A DNA stretch of 64,000 nt from Haliotis asinina (taxonomy: Eukaryota > Mollusca > Gastropoda > Lepetellida > Haliotidae): contig NC_090285.1 of assembly GCF_037392515.1 (NCBI RefSeq), positions 1,987,501-2,051,500 of the forward strand, given 5' to 3'. Below, in pieces: positions 43,301-54,756 of the stretch. The notes under the pieces were generated by a model that saw only the letters and a program-made list of their open reading frames with translations, was not told the origin of the DNA and did no database searches. Position 1 is the stretch's first letter, and each line of letters begins with the position of its first letter. Both the position numbers and the translations under genes were made by a program.

Positions 43301-46300
43301 CAGTTTGCTTGACCCAGTTCAGATATCACCATGTCCTCTGTAATAGGGTGCCTTAGTCCTGGAATGATGGCCAATTTCATTTTAAGTTGTCTGTGTTATA
43401 CTTTTATCGCAAATTAAAGAATGTCTTTTATTTACATTCGTCGAGACTAAAATGTTCTCAGTTGAATGTTTTTGAACATATTGAAGGTACACATGTAGAG
43501 GAAGATGATGCAGGTAATCCCAAGAGTTCTAATGCAGTTTGATGTATTCAAGATATCACTTTGTTTACTTTTGATGTTTGGGGTTGCCGCCGTACCTAGT
43601 CATGTCCTGTTGTCATTGCCTTGGTCCTGACCCCCATGTGTGTCCTGGTAGAGTTTCCTATGGTGTGTGATAAATGTAGACAGAGCCTGTTGAATGTAGG
43701 GTAAGTAGGGCTCAGTAGCCAGGGTCAGCTGGTCAGGAGGGACTTCGTGGAAGGATGGTGACAATGGTACAAGGAAAATCTTGTTGGCTTTAGAAGTCTG
43801 ATGGTGGGGTGGGCAAGTTAATGGTGGGTCTGGATGGGTCTGAAGGTTCGGTTGAGCAAGGTCTACGGGTCCGATAGTATTCTATGGTGGGATAGATTTT
43901 TGGAGGCTAGGGTGTGTTGTGAGGTTCTGGTGGAGTGGATTATGTAGGACTAGAAAGCCTGGTGGATGTGTGGCAGAAACTGATTGTCTAACACAAAGCG
44001 GTAATGATCAGACACACAGTACAAACATGGTATGCTGTGTAAAGTAAATTGAGATATAACAGGGCTCGAGATAAGGACTATATCAATATATGTACGGATA
44101 TAATTTGGGCACAATGCGGTAGGAAATACTTTAGAAAATGTTGCAGATACGTACCACAGACATGGAGTATGGTGTCAGAATCATTATCAGACACATTTAT
44201 CTGAAAATATTTTGTATTATTGTTTATTGGCCTGTTTACACAAGATAACCAATGTTTTTGGTGCATCTTTGAAACAAAACACAAGATTCCTGATACTCCA
44301 CTAAATTACATTCAGTACTCTATATGTATTCTGAAGTTTTTTCAGTTTTCCTGTATTGGAAAAATAAGGATTACGTACATACTGATATTGAAAAAGTATC
44401 TGGAGCCCTGCGTTACAAAATCTTGTGTAATACAAGAGACAGTACTTCCTTCAAGTCTGATACAGGATTGTTCTGACAAATGTAGTTCTCTGAATATTTC
44501 TTATTTCTACAGCAGTTTTGGAGGTCAGGGCAATTATGATATATAAAGATCAAACATTGACACTGGATATAGCTCTTGGGATTTGCTCATCATGTTAACG
44601 TTTTGGCACAATATCTGAGTTACATGCAGGGTTTAACATTGCTGGATTAGTCCAGTGATGACCTCCTGATACCAGTCTAATGTTGGGAGGCTTGAACGGA
44701 TGTCTAGTCATCATGCTTCTTGTGGTAGCTGTCTTTGCTACATGTGTTTGTTGTCAGCGTATGAATGAGAAGTTCCTCTGCAGATTCTGTGCAACATTCA
44801 ATAATATGTTCAGTGTTCCTATGCTCTTCAATACAAATTGATTAATACCATGTGTAAGGCTGCAATCGACTGTGTTTACAATATATTCAGACGTTTCTGT
44901 GTCTCCGCCTACAAGGTTAGATCTCATGTAGATGAATTGTCATTGCATTGTATGTTTCTCATACCTAGTGTCATGTTGTCTGATGTCTTCCCCAGTTGTT
45001 AGGAAGGCTGGTCTTACTGGGTTTTTTTCTCGTCTCTACATTGTCTTTTAAGAAGCAGTAAGTACAACAGAAGACTCTGAAAGAGGTTAAATTCCTTAAA
45101 GACTTGACCATGAAGTTTGACACAGATTGCAATAAAAAACACTTGAAAAAAAACAACAATATAGTTTTCAACCATTTGGGTAACTCTTGTTGTTTTGGTT
45201 GAGTGACTTGTTGAACAGAAAAATCAACTGACTTAATTATGAAAACTGTATCAATTACACTTTTCAATTATGCCATAAATGTTTTGTAAGTAGCTACCAG
45301 ATTTGTATGTAAGAATTTCATAGGCGTCAGCCATCAGTAGGGACACTGATAGTTAATGGTAGTTATTTCATATATAGAATGTGTTAGCTACTGACACAAA
45401 TTTTGTCAAAATTCTGATTTCAAATCAAAGGTTTGTGTTCACGTCCCTTGTACCAACAGTGAATGTTTGTTGAATGTTATGTTATGTCCTTGATTTGATC
45501 ATATCTAAGGGAGACAGTAAGATTATACATAAATCATGGAGTTATCTCCCCTACCTGAACTGTACAACGCTTTGTTCATCAGCAGTTGTCTTGATGCCCC
45601 ACAATCGAGCAGTTTTAAAACTTGTCTCATTTGTGGCATCAAGCAGTATGTCACCTGTCAGGTGATCGTCGTGAGTACCTCGATTTGAGGCGTTTTAACA
45701 TTGCCATGGTGTTGTGGTTGGTTAGGTGTTTTCTGCCTTGAATATCTAAAAATATTCTCAAATGTCTCAATTTTGTAATATTTGACACTTACCAACATGG
45801 AACCTATTGAAGACAAGCTGTTATGATGTAATAGCTGCTTGACCCATGACCTGCAGTGTTAATAAACCTGCTACTGTTGTCCAGTTTGCTTGTGTGTATG
45901 CCATGAACTGTGTATCACAATCACGGATTGGTCACTTTAGCCGTGACGTATTGTTGAAAACATATGTATTTTTTCTTTCTTTTCTTTTGTCTATAAATGA
46001 TTGCCAAAATGATTGTAAATTCAAGCAAACCAAATGGTCCCTATTCCCCAAATATTTGTTTTCTATTTTTATTATATTATGTGTATTTCAACATTGAAAG
46101 ATTTTGCTCTTGAAATACCTCAGTTGCTAGTTCAAAGCTTAATAACTTCAATGAAGAAAATTGTTGTAAGTGATAAGTATTTAAGATTGAAACTCTTTGG
46201 GTGATTTATGTAGACCTTGTTAGTCTGCCTTGTGGTACAAACTGATGTTTCAATTGGAGCGGTTAACTGTGCCAGTACTCTGTATCATGTTATCCTCTTC

Positions 46301-46575
46301 TGAAACATTGCCGATGTGACATTAAATATTAACTTAACTCACAGAAATGGCAATGGAAGAGAAAATACATGTACACATTGCAAAATATCTGGAGCATAAG
46401 GCAGTGTTACAGAATGTCTATTTCTGTACTTAATAATTGTCCAAACAAATATGCTATTAAAGAAAGTAGGGAATATGTGATTTACAATGATTATAGAAAA
46501 CAAATTCCAGGAGAAAACAGATGAGGAGTGATAAAGGGAATATGTGACAACTTATTCCATTCCTGTGGAAATGCT
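43301..46575. other. Non-coding stretch, nothing recognised
   Basis: No exon with protein similarity, RNA gene or transposon was identified. The motif GTTATCTCCC, also seen inside the Tc1 element and elsewhere in the window, occurs near 45542 with an inverted partner near 45507. Confidence 0.4.
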
Positions 46576-46579
46576 TCAG

Positions 46580-47007
46580 CAGTATATGTATGTTACAGTC
46601 AGATTGTGAAATCAGCCAATGACTAAATATTGCAGTCATTTCATGAAATGACTAAGAGGGTCAGCTTTTTGTCTATTAATCATCAATATACTTCAGTCAT
46701 TTCATGAAATTTCATTTAAGTGGATCACAATTGCAGCATGACTTATTATCACATTAGTTAAAACTACTGTGGCAGTGACTGTTGCACTTCAGCGTGGCTT
46801 TGAAGCATTTACACCTGTTTGTTTGATTTGCTGTGTCCAGAGTGACCACACCTCACAAATCCCTGGCCACCACATATACAGATAAAATGAAATTTCATGA
46901 AATGACTGAAGTATATTGATTGTCGTTAAACAAAATGACAAGAAATGCCGGAAAGGTCATTCACGAAATGACTGATTTCACAGTCTGACTGTAACATATA
47001 TACACTG
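46580..47007. mobile_element. MITE-like foldback element with CAGT ends
   Basis: The left arm starts CAGTATATGTATGTTACAGT and right end, inverted, CAGTGTATATATGTTACAGT. Arms of about 140 bp share GTGAAATCAG and TCAATATACTTCAGTCATTT, then CATGAAATTTCATTT. The palindrome CATTTCATGAAATG recurs inside. The interior of about 150 bp is non-coding. No clear target duplication was found. Confidence 0.8.
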
Positions 47008-47009
47008 CA

Positions 47010-47600
47010 TTTCTTTTTCTCATTGGTATTGGTGAGTGGTGTGCTTGCTAAATGGAATAGCCCTACTTTTTCTAAATGGTGTATTTTAAGTGTTTGTATT
47101 TGTCTTATAACAGTTCAAATGAAACTCTTCCCTTGGCTTTCAACTTATTTCATACCATCAGTTTTATGTAGATATATTATTTGTTGCATGTTGTACATGA
47201 GAATCTGTGTTGATATACAGAGATTGACACAGAGTAGATTGGTACAGAGTATCACAAGGCTGTAGCTGTATGTTGTGGCACTGATAGTGTGTAGAGATCA
47301 GTATCCACATGCTGCTGGAACGAGTGTGCAGTGATGGCTGTGCTCTGTCTCCTGTACGCTGCCTGATGTGTCCAGGCAACTGTTACAGTGGGACTACCAC
47401 TAATCAGAATACATTGGCAAGAAACTTCCTGATATAAACTACATACTACATACAAATATGCATGTTCGAGTGAGCTCACACTAGACCTGTGGATAGCAAG
47501 ATTGCAGCCTGATGTGGAGTCAGTACTAAAGTGATGCTGGCTGCTGTGGTTTACCACATCTACTGCTACCTGGTGTGAGCCACGTCATTGATACCAGTAG
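47010..47600. other. Non-coding stretch, nothing recognised
   Basis: Short open frames only; no recognised feature. Confidence 0.4.
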
Positions 47601-47604
47601 TCCT

Positions 47605-48036
47605 GGGTGGGTGCAAGATTCTTGAAGCTTTTTGCCTGGGTTGGTGCAGGATGCTTGAGGCCAGTGTGTCGGGGTGGGTGCAAGATACTTGAAGCCAATA
47701 TGTCTCGGTGGGTGCAAGATTCTTCAAGCTTATGAGCTCGGAAGGATGCAAGATACTTGAAGCACGTGAGGCTGGAAGGGTGCAAGATTCTTGAGATCCA
47801 TGAGCTTAAATGGGTGGAAGATACTTGAAGCTCATGGGCTTGAGGGATGCAAGATTCTTGAAACCCATGGGCTGGAGGGATGCAAGATTCTTGAAGCCCA
47901 AGTTCTTGGAAGGGTGCAAGATTCTGGAAGCTCGTGTGCTTGGGGGATGCAAGATTCTTGAAACCCATGAGCTCATGTGGATGCAAGACTCCTGAAGCAA
48001 ATGAACTTCGATGGATGCAGGACTCCTGAATCACAT
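47605..48036. repeat. 33-34 bp minisatellite, about 13 units
   Basis: The core GGGTGCAAGATTCTTGAAGC followed by a variable CCATGAGCTTGG recurs about 13 times, with unit lengths of 33 or 34 bp. The 149-codon minus-strand frame across it, with recurring RILHP, is an artefact of the repeat. Confidence 0.9.
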
Positions 48037-48039
48037 GGT

Positions 48040-48850
48040 GGTTGTGAACAACTTCAGGGGAAATCAGTTATTTTCTTCAATATAAGTCGCAAGAGCCCAT
48101 CATTTAGATCTTTGGTTTAGTGGAAAGTGCAGTAAACAGATTCAAGGAATGTTCCTGGGCCATCAGGTTCACATGGTTGTATGGAGATATGTATGTTTTC
48201 ACGTCAGGAAGTTGTGAGTTTTTTTTATGACAGCCCATCAAAAATGGCTTACTTGTTGCATGTTACAAAAATTCTGAAATTTGTAATAAATTCAGTTAAA
48301 GTTACTTGCTTTTTGTGTCTTGTTTTACGACTTTTCCATTGTTTTAGCTCATCTGACTGATAGTCAGAAAGCACTAATGTTCCAACTAAGGACAACTCTA
48401 TATTTTGTGAGAGGTTTGAATGATATTTACATAACAAATGTACGAAAGCAAACCACCAGCATGTTCTTGGTTGCTTTGGAGATTTTACATGCTCTTTCCG
48501 GTGTTTTAGGTCATGTAATTATTAACAGTTCTGAGTTTCAGAACAAAATAGTTATATCAGACATAAACATTGTGCTTACATTTCACGTCACTGGGTATAT
48601 TTCCGAAGTCCGTCATATTTTCAAGGCTCATTCAATGTTATTCATCAAAGGGTATACCAGCATAGCTCCATGTAAGTTCACACAACGTAAGTTCACACAC
48701 AAATTATTCAGTCTGACATATATTGAATGTAAGCTTTCTGAATCTAATTCGGGACTTAATACAGCCAAGATAAAGTGTAATTCCGATTGCAGACCGATTG
48801 CAGAATCGGGAGAAAAAGATCTATACTGGACAGAAATAGGTAGGGTATAT
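48040..48850. other. Non-coding stretch with an unassigned plus-strand open frame
   Basis: An open frame at about 48320-49003 resembles no protein I know and runs antisense through a 5S-derived segment, so it is not called a gene. Confidence 0.4.
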
Positions 48851-48854
48851 AAAT

Positions 48855-48934
48855 GTCTGCTGTACCTGGCTTTTACAGGCGTTCGCCCATCCAAGTACTA
48901 TCCGGACCCGACGACGTTGCTTAATTTCGGTGGT
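48855..48934 (-). pseudogene. 5S rRNA-derived fragment (5S pseudogene or 5S-type SINE head)
   Basis: The minus strand reads ACCGAAATTAAGCAACGTCG, then GTCCGGATAGTACTTGGATG, then GGCGAACGCCTGTAAAAGCC and AGGTACAGCAGAC. It matches the 3' two-thirds of animal 5S rRNA, including the internal promoter boxes (AGCAACGTCG and TGGATGGGCGAACGCC), with scattered changes and a small insertion. The first 40 or so bases of 5S are not present upstream. Confidence 0.75.
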
Positions 48935-48939
48935 TTCCA

Positions 48940-50140
48940 GCGCAAACTTAAGCTACATAATTTATTACACCCACGGGGTAAAGGTGAAGGGCAACTGCCA
49001 TGAATCATCATTCTCGCATTTTCAGTTGGTTTACAGAATGAATTGTTCTTTTATTGGAGTGCATCTTTATAGTGTCTGGCAAGTATCTGGTACTTGTGAT
49101 ACATGTGAAAACTCAAACATTCAGTTTTTGTCCGCCTAGATCATAGCCTATGCTGTTTTTCGAATAAAGTTAACATGAAAACGATGAAGAACCACGCTGT
49201 CGTGATGCCAGTAAAGTCGGGTTAATAGTGGCAGACAAAAATATTTAATCTATGACGATCGACTGAGTATATAGATAGTATATAGATGTACATCTTACGC
49301 TACATATAGGGGTTCACGCCACTCCTGTGTGTCCGGATTCGCGTCTTGGAACACTGTTTTGTTGAAAGAAACATCCAGGTTACTTATGGAGCGAAAAGCA
49401 AATGTCAACGATAAGTTTGGTGCCCCAGACCATGTGGTCAGTAACAGTGTGGAATGTTTTCGGTCGCAAAATGGCGAATTTGTCGGATGAAAGTGCTTCA
49501 TTGCCTTTGTTTGGGCGCTTGTTTTAGCGTATCAGAGGCAGTAACGAGAGATGTTGTGTTTTACTTTCATAGTTAGACAGTTAGATATCTTGAGAAAAGA
49601 CATGCAACTTTTGGAACGATTGGAAATGTGCTCGAGATGTGTGCATTTTAGACTCGATGTCTTCGTTGAAAATAGCACGTGTGGCTATTCACCTCTGAGT
49701 GTTGTTATTGTAACAAACATGCAGCCAGGTGGTTTTTGCATCCAATAATGGAGTTAAATTGGAAACTTTACTCCATTAACAAGTAATCTTTTGATCCAAA
49801 TGCTCGAGGAAGCACACACGCTCTCGAGCTGTCAGCAGTCAGCCACAAGAAGGGTGTCCCTTCCGACGTCGACGTCGCCGTAGTATCACCCGAGATGGCT
49901 GTCCGAGTTAGGCATTTCGGAATGTAAGTTTTTAAATCATAAATAATAATCAATCCACACATTAAAACACTGATGAAATATCAATCACAAAAAACCCAAT
50001 ACTCTTAACTTCTTTTCTCCACTATATTCGATCTTCTCAAAAAAGTATTTAGGAATAAACACCAGCAAATAGACAAATTCTAAAAGAGTCCCAATATCAA
50101 AATGGATTACACAAAATATTTAAAATCATAGACAGGACAA
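48940..50140. other. Left flank of the tRNA array, nothing recognised
   Basis: Non-coding. A short hairpin (AATGGAGT with ACTCCATT, about 49747-49779) and an AATAAA at about 49163 are visible. Similarity to the 939-bp unit begins near 50141. Confidence 0.4.
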
Positions 50141-50170
50141 GTCTGGTTTGTGTCGCAATGTGATTGTTAG

Positions 50171-50210
50171 TGATGTCACGTTTCTCTGACGTCAGGACAT
50201 TGTGAGGTCA
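50171..50210. promoter_or_regulatory. Three CRE-like TGANGTCA octamers at 16-bp spacing (unit 1)
   Basis: TGATGTCA (50171), TGACGTCA (50187) and TGAGGTCA (50203) start exactly 16 bp apart. The central one is a perfect CRE palindrome. The same trio is present in each later unit, in the convergent spacer between GCC and the next UCC gene. Binding is inferred. Confidence 0.5.
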
Positions 50211-50541
50211 CAGGTGAGTCTTTCTATAGATATCAGAACGTTGGAATGAGAGAACGTGTCCATTTACATTGAAGTTGATGTAAGGACGGAATGTTGTGCA
50301 GCTTTTAGCATTGTCCCACAGCAATCGGTGTCAGGCTGTCAATGAAGCAGTAATACCGTCAGTTCTACCTTGGATTACACACAATATTTCACTTCACAGC
50401 ATGGCTGAGATAACAGAAAGTGTCCACAGCAAATTATATATATCAACATGATGTATAGTCATGGAGTAATTCATTTGTACTTTCTTCAGTCAGAGATGAA
50501 CTCGACGTTTCTCTAGCTATGTTCCTGCAGGAATAAAAAGT

Positions 50542-50613
50542 TGCGTCGGCCGGGAATCGAACCCGGATCGACTGCTTGGAAGGCAACCATGCTAACCTTT
50601 ACACCACCGACGC
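50542..50613 (-). tRNA. tRNA-Gly (anticodon UCC), array copy 1
   Basis: The 72-base gene includes discriminator A. Acceptor stem GCGTCGG/CCGACGC pairs fully. The T arm is CCGGG-TTCGATT-CCCGG and the anticodon loop is CTTCCAA. The anticodon stem has two G-U pairs. The 3' flank on the gene strand is ACTTTTTATTC, a T5 Pol III terminator. It decodes GGA, and GGG by wobble. Confidence 0.96.
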
Positions 50614-50930
50614 TGACCATGCTAAGCTTTGTTGAATAGGCATCTTAATGAAATTTGCTGATTGATTGGCCACGCTTCGAGGCACGCCACTAAACGAGAC
50701 GGCTTACGTCACAAACTGAATGAAATTGGGCTTTGGAAATGTATTTCTGTCTTATGCAACGAGGGTCTACAATCTACGAAGCACTGATAACAAATTGTAT
50801 TTAAATGAAGAGGACACTGCATTTGCATCCATATGGAGTAAATGGACACGTCAACTGAACACTTCCTCCTTGCCAGCTGTCTTCTTTAACTTAAGAATGA
50901 GAAGCTAAGAAAAGGCACTGTTAGTGTGAA
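50614..50930. promoter_or_regulatory. Divergent spacer between the two tRNA-Gly genes (unit 1)
   Basis: It separates the two 5' ends by 317 bp. It contains an inverted CCAAT box (ATTGG, 50665-50669), a CRE-like TTACGTCA (50704-50711) and a POU octamer ATTTGCAT (50821-50828), about 103 bp upstream of the GCC gene. A 62-codon frame starts at 50720. The same sites recur in every unit. Confidence 0.45.
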
Positions 50931-51001
50931 GCATCGGTGGTCTAGTGGTAGAATACTCGCCTGCCACGCGGGTGACCCGGGTTCGATTCCCGGTCGATGC
51001 A
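50931..51001 (+). tRNA. tRNA-Gly (anticodon GCC), array copy 1
   Basis: The 71-base gene includes discriminator A. Acceptor GCATCGG/TCGATGC pairs with one G-U at the base. A box TGGTCTAGTGG, anticodon loop CTGCCAC, T arm CCGGG-TTCGATT-CCCGG. A CTTTTTGGG T5 run and a second T8 run follow as terminators. It decodes GGC and GGU. Confidence 0.97.
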
Positions 51002-51480
51002 CACTCTTTTTGGGTTTTTTTTGCGCCTCTGGGGGTTGAAAAAGAGGCCTCCAAACGCGTGTCTCCTGGTAAGAACACCTAGTCTGTGACGCAATGTGAT
51101 TGTTGTCAGTGATGTCACGTTTCTGTGACGTCAGGACATTGTGAGGTCACAGGTGAGTCTTTCTATATATATCAGAACGTTGGAATGAGAGAACGTGTCC
51201 ATTTACATTGAAGTTGATGTAAGGACGGAATGTTGTGCAGCTTTTAGCATTGTCCCACAGCAATCGGTGTCAGGCTGTCAATGAAGCAGTAATACCGTCA
51301 GTTCTACGTTGGATTACACACAATATTTCACTTCACAGCATGGCTGAGATAACAGAAAGTGTCCACAGCAAATTATATATATCAAAATGATGTATAGTCA
51401 TGGAGTAATTCATTTGTACTTTCTTCAGTCAGAGATGAACTCGACGTTTCTCTAGCTATGTTCCTGCAGGAATAAAAAGT

Positions 51481-51552
51481 TGCGTCGGCCGGGAATCGAA
51501 CCCGGATCGACTGCTTGGAAGGCAACCATGCTAACCTTTACACCACCGACGC
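51481..51552 (-). tRNA. tRNA-Gly (UCC), array copy 2
   Basis: Identical to copy 1. Confidence 0.96.
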
Positions 51553-51869
51553 TGACCATGCTAAGCTTTGTTGAATAGGCATCTTAATGAAATTTGCTGA
51601 TTGATTGGCCACGCTTCGAGGCACGCCACTAAACGAGACGGCTTACGTCACAAACTGAATGAAATTGGGCTTTGGAAATGTATTTCTGTCTTATGCAACG
51701 AGGGTCTACAATCTACGAAGCACTGATAACAAATTGTATTTAAATGAAGAGGACACTGCATTTGCATCCATATGGAGTAAATGGACACGTCAACTGAACA
51801 CTTCCTCCTTGCCAGCTGTCTTCTTTAACTTAAGAATGAAAAGCTAAGAAAAGGCACTGTTAGTGTGAA

Positions 51870-51940
51870 GCATCGGTGGTCTAGTGGTAGAATACTCGCC
51901 TGCCACGCGGGTGACCCGGGTTCGATTCCCGGTCGATGCA
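51870..51940 (+). tRNA. tRNA-Gly (GCC), array copy 2
   Basis: Identical to copy 1 in the gene. The terminator region differs: T6-G-T9 and a lost GCG, which makes this unit one base shorter. Confidence 0.97.
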
Positions 51941-52418
51941 CACTCTTTTTTGTTTTTTTTTCGCCTCTGGGGGTTGAAAAAGAGGCCTCCAAACGCGTGT
52001 CTCCTGGTAAGAACACCTAGTCTGTGACGCAATGTGATTGTTGTCAGTGATGTCACGTTTCTCTGACGTCAGGCCATTGTGAGGTCACAGGTGAGTCTTT
52101 CTATAGATATCAGAACGTTGGAATGAGAGAACGTGTCCATTTACATTGAAGTTGATGTAAGGACGGAATGTTGTGCAGCTTTTAGCATTGTCCCACAGCA
52201 ATCGGTGTCAGGCTGTCAATGAAGCAGTAATACCGTCAGTTCTACCTTGGATTACACACAATATTTCACTTCACAGCATGGCTGAGATAACAGAAAGTGT
52301 CCACAGCAAATTATATATATCAACATGATGTATAGTCATGGAGTAATTCATTTGTACTTTCTTCAGTCAGAGATGAACTCGACGTTTCTCTAGCTATGTT
52401 CCTGCAGGAATAAAAAGT

Positions 52419-52490
52419 TGCGTCGGCCGGGAATCGAACCCGGATCGACTGCTTGGAAGGCAACCATGCTAACCTTTACACCACCGACGC
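52419..52490 (-). tRNA. tRNA-Gly (UCC), array copy 3
   Basis: Identical to copy 1. The 3'-flanking spacer shares unit-1 variants (CTCTGACG, CTATAGATATC, ACCTTGG). Confidence 0.96.
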
Positions 52491-52807
52491 TGACCATGCT
52501 AAGCTTTGTTGAATAGGCATCTTAATGAAATTTGCTGATTGATTGGCCACGCTTCGAGGCACGCCACTAAACGAGACGGCTTACGTCACAAACTGAATGA
52601 AATTGGGCTTTGGAAATGTATTTCTGTCTTATGCAACGAGGGTCTACAATCTACGAAGCACTGATAACAAATTGTATTTAAATGAAGAGGACACTGCATT
52701 TGCATCCATATGGAGTAAATGGACACGTCAACTGAACACTTCCTCCTTGCCAGCTGTCTTCTTTAACTTAAGAATGAGAAGCTAAGAAAAGGCACTGTTA
52801 GTGTGAA

Positions 52808-52878
52808 GCATCGGTGGTCTAGTGGTAGAATACTCGCCTGCCACGCGGGTGACCCGGGTTCGATTCCCGGTCGATGCA
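52808..52878 (+). tRNA. tRNA-Gly (GCC), array copy 3
   Basis: Identical to copy 1. Confidence 0.97.
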
Positions 52879-53357
52879 CACTCTTTTTGGGTTTTTTTTG
52901 CGCCTCTGGGGGTTGAAAAAGAGGCCTCCAAACGCGTGTCTCCTGGTAAGAACACCTAGTCTGTGACGCAATGTGATTGTTGTCAGTGATGTCACGTTTC
53001 TGTGACGTCAGGACATTGTGAGGTCACAGGTGAGTCTTTCTATATATATCAGAACGTTGGAATGAGAGAACGTGTCCATTTACATTGAAGTTGATGTAAG
53101 GACGGAATGTTGTGCAGCTTTTAGCATTGTCCCACAGCAATCGGTGTCAGGCTGTCAATGAAGCAGTAATACCGTCAGTTCTACGTTGGATTACACACAA
53201 TATTTCACTTCACAGCATGGCTGAGATAACAGAAAGTGTCCACAGCAAATTATATATATCAAAATGATGTATAGTCATGGAGTAATTCATTTGTACTTTC
53301 TTCAGTCAGAGATGAACTCGACGTTTCTCTAGCTATGTTCCTGCAGGAATAAAAAGT

Positions 53358-53429
53358 TGCGTCGGCCGGGAATCGAACCCGGATCGACTGCTTGGAAGGC
53401 AACCATGCTAACCTTTACACCACCGACGC
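53358..53429 (-). tRNA. tRNA-Gly (UCC), array copy 4
   Basis: Identical to copy 1. The flank matches unit 2 (CTGTGACG, ACGTTGG, TCAAAATG). Confidence 0.96.
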
Positions 53430-53746
53430 TGACCATGCTAAGCTTTGTTGAATAGGCATCTTAATGAAATTTGCTGATTGATTGGCCACGCTTCGAGGCA
53501 CGCCACTAAACGAGACGGCTTACGTCACAAACTGAATGAAATTGGGCTTTGGAAATGTATTTCTGTCTTATGCAACGAGGGTCTACAATCTACGAAGCAC
53601 TGATAACAAATTGTATTTAAATGAAGAGGACACTGCATTTGCATCCATATGGAGTAAATGGACACGTCAACTGAACACTTCCTCCTTGCCAGCTGTCTTC
53701 TTTAACTTAAGAATGAGAAGCTAAGAAAAGGCACTGTTAGTGTGAA

Positions 53747-53817
53747 GCATCGGTGGTCTAGTGGTAGAATACTCGCCTGCCACGCGGGTGACCCGGGTTC
53801 GATTCCCGGTCGATGCA
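53747..53817 (+). tRNA. tRNA-Gly (GCC), array copy 4
   Basis: Identical to copy 1. Confidence 0.97.
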
Positions 53818-54296
53818 CACTCTTTTTGGGTTTTTTTTGCGCCTCTGGGGGTTGAAAAAGAGGCCTCCAAACGCGTGTCTCCTGGTAAGAACACCTAGTC
53901 TGTGACGCAATGTGATTGTTGTCAGTGATGTCACGTTTCTGTGACGTCAGGACATTGTGAGGTCACAGGTGAGTCTTTCTATATATATCAGAACGTTGGA
54001 ATGAGAGAACGTGTCCATTTACATTGAAGTTGATGTAAGGACGGAATGTTGTGCAGCTTTTAGCATTGTCCCACAGCAATCGGTGTCAGGCTGTCAATGA
54101 AGCAGTAATACCGTCAGTTCTACGTTGGATTACACACAATATTTCACTTCACAGCATGGCTGAGATAACAGAAAGTGTCCACAGCAAATTATATATATCA
54201 ACATGATGTATAGTCATGGAGTAATTCATTTGTACTTTCTTCAGTCAGAGATGAACTCGACGTTTCTCTAGCTATGTTCCTGCAGGAATAAAAAGT

Positions 54297-54368
54297 TGCG
54301 TCGGCCGGGAATCGAACCCGGATCGACTGCTTGGAAGGCAACCATGCTAACCTTTACACCACCGACGC
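54297..54368 (-). tRNA. tRNA-Gly (UCC), array copy 5
   Basis: Identical to copy 1. Confidence 0.96.
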
Positions 54369-54685
54369 TGACCATGCTAAGCTTTGTTGAATAGGCATCT
54401 TAATGAAATTTGCTGATTGATTGGCCACGCTTCGAGGCACGCCACTAAACGAGACGGCTTACGTCACAAACTGAATGAAATTGGGCTTTGGAAATGTATT
54501 TCTGTCTTATGCAACGAGGGTCTACAATCTACGAAGCACTGATAACAAATTGTATTTAAATGAAGAGGACACTGCATTTGCATCCATATGGAGTAAATGG
54601 ACACGTCAACTGAACACTTCCTCCTTGCCAGCTGTCTTCTTTAACTTAAGAATGAGAAGCTAAGAAAAGGCACTGTTAGTGTGAA

Positions 54686-54756
54686 GCATCGGTGGTCTAG
54701 TGGTAGAATACTCGCCTGCCACGCGGGTGACCCGGGTTCGATTCCCGGTCGATGCA
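54686..54756 (+). tRNA. tRNA-Gly (GCC), array copy 5
   Basis: The gene is identical to copy 1. Its immediate 3' flank reads CACCC before the T5 run, where the others have CACTC. Confidence 0.97.

Noticed and set aside
47585-48034. 149-codon minus-strand frame with recurring RILHP peptide
   Set aside because: A product of the 33-34 bp minisatellite; unit lengths vary and no start or splice context supports it.
48320-49003. 227-codon plus-strand open frame, the longest unassigned one outside transposons
   Set aside because: It has no recognisable domain. It starts at a TTG, and its 3' end runs antisense through the 5S rRNA-derived segment, so it is most likely chance.
51825-52056. Minus-strand open frames across unit 2 of the tRNA array
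   Set aside because: They appear only in unit 2 because of its altered T-run and read antisense through the GCC tRNA gene.
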